DNA of 58,640 nucleotides from an uncultured Bartonella sp. (GTDB lineage Bacteria; Pseudomonadota; Alphaproteobacteria; Rhizobiales; Rhizobiaceae): NCBI RefSeq assembly GCF_945285465.1, contig NZ_CALYQK010000007.1, positions 1 to 58,640 of the forward strand, read 5' to 3'. Shown piece by piece: positions 53,822 to 58,640 of this stretch (position 1 is its first letter; each line of letters starts with the position of its first letter). The notes under the pieces were generated by a model. It saw only the letters and a program-made list of their open reading frames with translations, ran no database searches and was not told where the DNA came from. The position numbers and the translations under genes were made by a program.

Positions 53822-56008
53822 ATGCTGTTGCGAATTGGCACAAAACTGAAAACATGTGTTGCGTGGGGGGCATTGGTTGTTATAACCCCGACGCATGGTT
53901 TGGCCGACAACGAAAAAAATAAAGATACGGCCCAATTAAGCCCAGTCGTTGTCAAATCCCAATCGGGTGCAGAAAAACTCGATAGTCCGACAATTTTGAC
54001 AAATCGTCAAACTGCAAAGGACATAGCCGACAAACAGGTCGATGATGTCCATGATATCAGCCGTCTTGATCCAGCAATCGGTTATAATTCCGATAGTGAC
54101 AGCTTCAACATTCGCGGGCTCGACCAGAACCGCGTGCTTACGACGATTGATGGCATTCGTCTTCCGTGGTTGAATGACGGTGCGCGTAACGCAAAATTAG
54201 GCACATCTTTGTTCAATTTTTCATCATTATCGACGTTGGATATTATTCATGGTGCCGATTCAAGCCTTTATGGTTCAGGAGCGTTTGGCGGCGTTGTCGC
54301 ATTGCGCACACTTGACCCCGAAGATCTTTTAACGACTGAAAAAAACTGGGCAAGTCTGACGAAGGGCAGTTATGATTCAACCGATCGCAGTTGGCGAATT
54401 AACGAGGCTTTTGCAGTTCGCGCAAAACAGACCTATGCTTTGTTCCAAGGAGGTTATACGCGGGGAAAACAGCGTGAAAACAATGGTGTGGGTGGAGGCT
54501 ATGGTGCAACCCGCGTGGAACCGAATCCACTCACACTCGACCAAGATAACTTGCTGTTCAAGATTTATCAGCATATTGATGGCAGCCAACGTCTCGGCTT
54601 CACTGCCGAGCGGTTTAATCTTTCCAAAGATATTGACAATTTAAATGCATCGACGTCGAGCTATCGTGCCGGTTCCAATACCGAAGATGACGAAAAGCGT
54701 CGCGAACGTTTGTCAATGTCTTATGACTATAATGGTGGAGGTTTTGTTGATGAAGCCCATGCCATTGTCTATTGGCAACGCCAGCGCACCGACGAAAAAA
54801 CAGAAGCCATACGTATTTCGATTCCCAAAGGTTATTACATGCGTGATAATCTTATTCGCGACACTTACTACGGTATAAACGGAGCCGCTTTGAAAAAGCT
54901 TGAAGCAGGCAATGTCACACACACTTTGCGTGTTGCAACAGATGCTTCATCATCAAAATTCCAGCAATTTGCTGGCGGTCAGGATAGTTGTCCGCCGCCG
55001 CCCTTTAAAGGGCCATTTATGACATGTCGGTTTATGCATACAAACCAGTCGGATTCACCCGACACTGACAGCATTGTTTTTGGTTTGTCTTTTGAAGACG
55101 AGATCGGCTTTCCGACAAACCGTGTACGGCTGGCACCGGGGTTGCGTTATGACTGGTACGACCATCGCCCGCAAGATACATATACTTACGAACACGCCGC
55201 CGGTTTTAAAGGTTATCCGTCAAGTAACAGCGATTTTCGTCTTTCACCCAAATTGCGTATGGAATGGGATGCTCTTGATAAGCTAACACTTTATGCGCAA
55301 TGGGCGCAGGCATTTCGCGCTCCAAGTGTGACCGAACTTTACCTCAATTATACCAATCCCGGTTTTTATTATACCCATGGCAATCCGGATTTAAAGCCGG
55401 AGACGAGCAATAGCTACGATATCGGTGCACGTCTTGGTGACGATAATCTCGGCGGATCGTTAAGTCTTTTTTCTAACTATTATAAAAATTTTATCGACCA
55501 GATTGATCTTGGCGCGACGCGTGAATTTATGATTCAGCGTCTCACGCATATTAATCGCGCGCGGGTACGGATTTCCGGCATTGAAGCAAAAAGCCATTGG
55601 GTTTTAGCAAACGGCTGGCATACCAATGCCGCACTTGCATATGCCGAAGGGAAAGATACCGATACCGATGAACATTTGAATTCGATTCCTGCTTTAAAAA
55701 GCATTATTGGTGTTGGCTATGCACAGGAACAATGGGGATCGGATCTTTCACTGACGGCTGCTGGCAAACGCAATAAAGTCGAAGAAAAATCCGAATTTGC
55801 CAAAACACCCGGTTATACACTTGTGGATCTTTCCGGCTGGTGGGAGCCTATTGGCAAGAAAGGCCCAAAGCTGCAAGCTGGCATCTATAATCTGTTCGAC
55901 AAACGTTACTGGAATGCCGTTGATCTTCCGTCATCCCCGTCAACGCCGAAAGATTATTACAGCCAGCCCGGACGAACTTTTAAAATATCGCTGACGCAAA
56001 AATTCTAA
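53822..56008 (+). CDS. hutA: TonB-dependent heme/hemoglobin receptor (HutA-like)
   Basis: Plug domain DSFNIRGLDQNRVLTTIDGIRLPW, NPDLKPETSNSYDIG, C-terminal beta-strand FKISLTQKF; followed by hemP/hemS/hutB. Confidence 0.9.
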   Translation: MLLRIGTKLKTCVAWGALVVITPTHGLADNEKNKDTAQLSPVVVKSQSGAEKLDSPTILTNRQTAKDIADKQVDDVHDISRLDPAIGYNSDSDSFNIRGLDQNRVLTTIDGIRLPWLNDGARNAKLGTSLFNFSSLSTLDIIHGADSSLYGSGAFGGVVALRTLDPEDLLTTEKNWASLTKGSYDSTDRSWRINEAFAVRAKQTYALFQGGYTRGKQRENNGVGGGYGATRVEPNPLTLDQDNLLFKIYQHIDGSQRLGFTAERFNLSKDIDNLNASTSSYRAGSNTEDDEKRRERLSMSYDYNGGGFVDEAHAIVYWQRQRTDEKTEAIRISIPKGYYMRDNLIRDTYYGINGAALKKLEAGNVTHTLRVATDASSSKFQQFAGGQDSCPPPPFKGPFMTCRFMHTNQSDSPDTDSIVFGLSFEDEIGFPTNRVRLAPGLRYDWYDHRPQDTYTYEHAAGFKGYPSSNSDFRLSPKLRMEWDALDKLTLYAQWAQAFRAPSVTELYLNYTNPGFYYTHGNPDLKPETSNSYDIGARLGDDNLGGSLSLFSNYYKNFIDQIDLGATREFMIQRLTHINRARVRISGIEAKSHWVLANGWHTNAALAYAEGKDTDTDEHLNSIPALKSIIGVGYAQEQWGSDLSLTAAGKRNKVEEKSEFAKTPGYTLVDLSGWWEPIGKKGPKLQAGIYNLFDKRYWNAVDLPSSPSTPKDYYSQPGRTFKISLTQKF

Positions 56009-56171
56009 TGCAAAATTGAATATGGCGAAAAGTTCGATGGTGCAAATCTTCACTCACTATTTTCTCAGACAACAGTTTTTCTCGACAGAAACGACCGACG
56101 AAAGGCCACTTGAGAAAAATGTAATGCTGTTTAGGCAAAGCGACAAGAAAAGTGTGTTTTCAATCTTTAAA

Positions 56172-56192
56172 ACATGATAAATTTTGTCATGT
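56172..56192 (+). promoter_or_regulatory. Palindrome with IRO-type core TGA-N9-TCA upstream of hemP
   Basis: ACATGATAAATTTTGTCATGT, 9 of 10 pairs; core TGATAAATTTTGTCA at 56175-56189. Confidence 0.6.
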
Positions 56193-56213
56193 ATAAGATT
56201 TGGTAATAGAATC

Positions 56214-56384
56214 ATGACGCAAGGTGATATTGAAAAACTTTTGGATAAAAGCGAAACCGCCGCACCATTAATGGTGAATAGCCGATCGTTGTTTGGCGGC
56301 AAGAAAGAAGTGCTTATCCTTCATGAAGGGGCAACCTACAAGCTCAAGATCACCCGTTTCGGCAAACTTATCCTGAATAAATGA
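56214..56384 (+). CDS. hemP: Hemin uptake protein HemP/HmuP
   Basis: VNSRSLFGGKKEVLILHEGATYKLKITRFGKLILNK. Confidence 0.92.
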   Translation: MTQGDIEKLLDKSETAAPLMVNSRSLFGGKKEVLILHEGATYKLKITRFGKLILNK

Positions 56385-56398
56385 AGAGGAAAACAGTG

Positions 56399-57442
56399 AT
56401 GGCTATGGCGTGCGAAACAATTTTATCCCTGCGCGACAAAAACAAGGATTTGCGTGATCGCGAATTCGTAAAGCGGATTGGTATTTCCGAAGCAGAGTTT
56501 GTCGCCGCGTTAACAACGATTGACAAGGCTCGGCCACTCGATGTCAATGTGCCGCTTTTGTTAAAAAATGCCCACAAACTGGGCGAGATCATGGCTTTAA
56601 CGCGCAATGACTATGCTGTCAGCGAAAAAAAAGGCCATTTTCAGAATGTCTTTCCCGGTAGCGATGTTTTCATGACACTCGGCCAAATTGATCTGCGCAT
56701 TTTTCAGAAAAATTGGAAATTCGGTTTTGTCAGAGATATGGTCATTCATGATCGGGCCGTAAAAAGTCTCCAGTTTTTCGATGCCCATGGTGAAGCTGTA
56801 TTTAAACTTTATCCGGAAAAAACAACCAATCTTGATGAATGGGACAAGCTCATTACTTTGTTAGCACGCAAGGAGCCAGCTGTTCCGCTGTATATAGAGC
56901 CAGCGGCTGCACTGCATAATACGTCTTCGCTTACTGCCGATATCGAGGAGTTTCGTGACCGGTGGCGACAAATGACCGACGTCCATCAACTCCATGACAT
57001 ATTAAAAGAGTTGAAAATCGGTCGCCATGATGCGGTAAAGCTTATCGGAAATGAATTTGCCAATGAAGTGCGAAAAGATTCTGTCGAAATTCTGCTTAAT
57101 CAGGCCGTTGAAAAACAGATGCCGATTATGTGTTTTGTCGGCAATAATAGTTGTATCCAGATTTTTACCGGAAAAATCCAAAATCTGAAAGCAGTTGACG
57201 GCTGGTTTAATATTCTTGATGAAAAATTTCATCTCCATCTTTTCACTTCGGGTATTGACCGTGTCTGGCACGTACGCAAACCCACGAGTGACGGTTATGT
57301 AAGCTCGCTTGAAGTATTTGATGATAACGGGCAAATGATCGTTCAGTTTTTCGGCAAACGCAATGGGGGTGAACATGAACGTGAAGATTGGCGTGGTTTA
57401 TTGTCTGAATTGCCATTACTGCCCGCAACGGCTGTCACTTAA
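56399..57442 (+). CDS. hemS: Hemin-degrading factor HemS/HmuS
   Basis: Two-repeat HemS-type protein (DVFMTLGQIDLRIFQKNW..., CFVGNNSCIQIFTGKIQNLK); heme locus context. Confidence 0.9.
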   Translation: MAMACETILSLRDKNKDLRDREFVKRIGISEAEFVAALTTIDKARPLDVNVPLLLKNAHKLGEIMALTRNDYAVSEKKGHFQNVFPGSDVFMTLGQIDLRIFQKNWKFGFVRDMVIHDRAVKSLQFFDAHGEAVFKLYPEKTTNLDEWDKLITLLARKEPAVPLYIEPAAALHNTSSLTADIEEFRDRWRQMTDVHQLHDILKELKIGRHDAVKLIGNEFANEVRKDSVEILLNQAVEKQMPIMCFVGNNSCIQIFTGKIQNLKAVDGWFNILDEKFHLHLFTSGIDRVWHVRKPTSDGYVSSLEVFDDNGQMIVQFFGKRNGGEHEREDWRGLLSELPLLPATAVT

Positions 57443-57457
57443 AAAAGTGAAATTGTC

Positions 57458-58390
57458 ATGGTTTTGAATCTTTTCATGCTCTTTCGTTATGTTTACCAAC
57501 ATATTGGGTTCGTTTTTGGCAAACAGAATTCGTTGGCCTGTATCGTCTGTCTCGTTTTATCAGTTGGGGCACCTATCTTGCCGGCACAAGCAAAACAAGC
57601 AGACGAAGTTCCCGAAGGTGCCAAGATTATCTCGATTGGCGGGGCAGTGACAGAAATTGTCTATGCACTGGGGGCAGAAAAGCAGTTGATTGGGCGCGAT
57701 ACAACGAGCAGCTACCCGAAAGAGGCTCAGGAACTCCCTGATGTCGGTTATATGCGAACTTTATCGCCAGAGGGCATATTGTCGTTGGAACCGGAAGCCA
57801 TTTTGTTCGATCAGTCAAGTGGCCCTGCTTCAACAATAGAGATTCTCAGAAATGCTACGGTACCCATGGTGGAAATACCCGAGCATTTCTCGCGCGAAGG
57901 TATTAATGAAAAAATATCAAAAATTGGCTATGCGCTGCATCGACAACCCCAAGCTCAAGCGTTGATAAAGAAAACCGACGACGAGTTTGCAAAAAATGAT
58001 GCACTTTTAGCCAAATATAGCGGCAAAAAACGCATTCTTTTTGTCCTTTCGGTGCAGAATGGAAGGCTTATGGCAGCCGGAAACAACACCGCGGCCGATG
58101 GCATTATCAAGCTTTCGGGTGCAACCAATGCGGTAAATGGTTATGACGGTTATAAACTTTTAACCGATGAAGCAGTGATTTCGGCCGCACCTGATCTTAT
58201 TTTGATGATGGGACACGCCCGCATAAGTGCAACCACTGATGATATCTATAATATACCAGCGATCGCGACCACGCCAGCCTATAAAAACAAAGCGATAAAA
58301 CAAATGGATGGTCTTTATCTGCTTGGTTTTGGCCCACGTACGCCGCTTGCAGTACGGGAAGTTATCACTGCTCTCAATAAAGACGAGTGA
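57458..58390 (+). CDS. hutB: Heme ABC transporter periplasmic binding protein
   Basis: IISIGGAVTEIVYALGAEKQLIGRDTTSSYPKEAQELPDVGYMRTLSPEGILSLEPE. Confidence 0.9.
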   Translation: MVLNLFMLFRYVYQHIGFVFGKQNSLACIVCLVLSVGAPILPAQAKQADEVPEGAKIISIGGAVTEIVYALGAEKQLIGRDTTSSYPKEAQELPDVGYMRTLSPEGILSLEPEAILFDQSSGPASTIEILRNATVPMVEIPEHFSREGINEKISKIGYALHRQPQAQALIKKTDDEFAKNDALLAKYSGKKRILFVLSVQNGRLMAAGNNTAADGIIKLSGATNAVNGYDGYKLLTDEAVISAAPDLILMMGHARISATTDDIYNIPAIATTPAYKNKAIKQMDGLYLLGFGPRTPLAVREVITALNKDE

Positions 58391-58392
58391 GG

Positions 58393-58533
58393 ATGATGCC
58401 ATTTTTCATGAACGAGCGGAGCAGTTTAAGCTGTAACAACAAGAAAACAGCAAAACAGTTTTATTGTTTTACTATTCTTGTTTCGTTTGCAACATTAACG
58501 GTTTTTTTCTACCAGCAGAGCCAGTCAATATGA
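58393..58533 (+). CDS. Small (46 aa) putative single-TM protein, not in the ORF track
   Basis: ATG two bases after the hutB stop; MMPFFMNERSSLSCNNKKTAKQFYCFTILVSFATLTVFFYQQSQSI*; ATGA overlap with next gene. Confidence 0.5.
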   Translation: MMPFFMNERSSLSCNNKKTAKQFYCFTILVSFATLTVFFYQQSQSI

Positions 58534-58640
58534 CGATGTCAATGTTTCCGGCCCAATCGGTAAAAGGCGACCGCAGCCAATATGGCCGCTTGGCAATTGC
58601 TGTTTTAATCATCGTGCTTTTTATATATATCTATTGTGGT
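58530..58640 (+). CDS. hutC: Heme ABC transporter permease, N-terminal fragment (runs off window)
   Basis: MTMSMFPAQSVKGDRSQYGRLAIAVLIIVLFIYIYCG...; position after hutB. Confidence 0.65.
   Translation, partial: MTMSMFPAQSVKGDRSQYGRLAIAVLIIVLFIYIYCG

Noticed and set aside
1-58640. CRISPR arrays, rRNA/tRNA genes, intact IS elements or prophage genes
   Set aside because: Read the intergenic gaps for regularly spaced repeats, cloverleaf-like sequences and transposase/integrase motifs; none recognised, though a tRNAscan/Infernal run would be needed to exclude small RNAs.

Overview
The window is a mostly ordinary alphaproteobacterial chromosome segment. Gene content and order look like Bartonella/Brucella-type Rhizobiales; this is inferred from protein families, with no database search. 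It carries dense housekeeping operons: fabD-fabG; rpsF-rpsR-DUF2232-rplI; cfa; dnaB-radA-cvpA-purF-SDR; psd-pssA; an Atm1-type ABC transporter; cysS; pyrC; panB-panC; acpS-lepB-rnc-era-recO; hemN-fnr; rsh-pyrE; rpoZ; NYN-UDG; dapA-smpB; slt. It ends in a heme uptake locus (hutA-hemP-hemS-hutB-[small ORF]-hutC start). The main anomaly is a ~4 kb accessory island (about 13.25-17.3 kb) between the SDR gene and pssA. It holds an overlapping two-gene cassette: an HD-domain dNTPase-like (YwfO/dGTPase-like) protein and a YwgA/Panacea-like partner. Two ~217 bp direct repeats (about 90% identical by eye) flank the cassette, and the HD gene has an in-frame amber codon near its probable original N-terminus. 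Other points: a strong inverted repeat at the hutA promoter, a perfect TGA-N9-TCA (RirA/IRO-type) palindrome before hemP, an unannotated 46-aa membrane ORF with an ATGA overlap onto the heme permease, and several convincing terminators. No rRNA, tRNA, CRISPR array or intact transposase was recognised.
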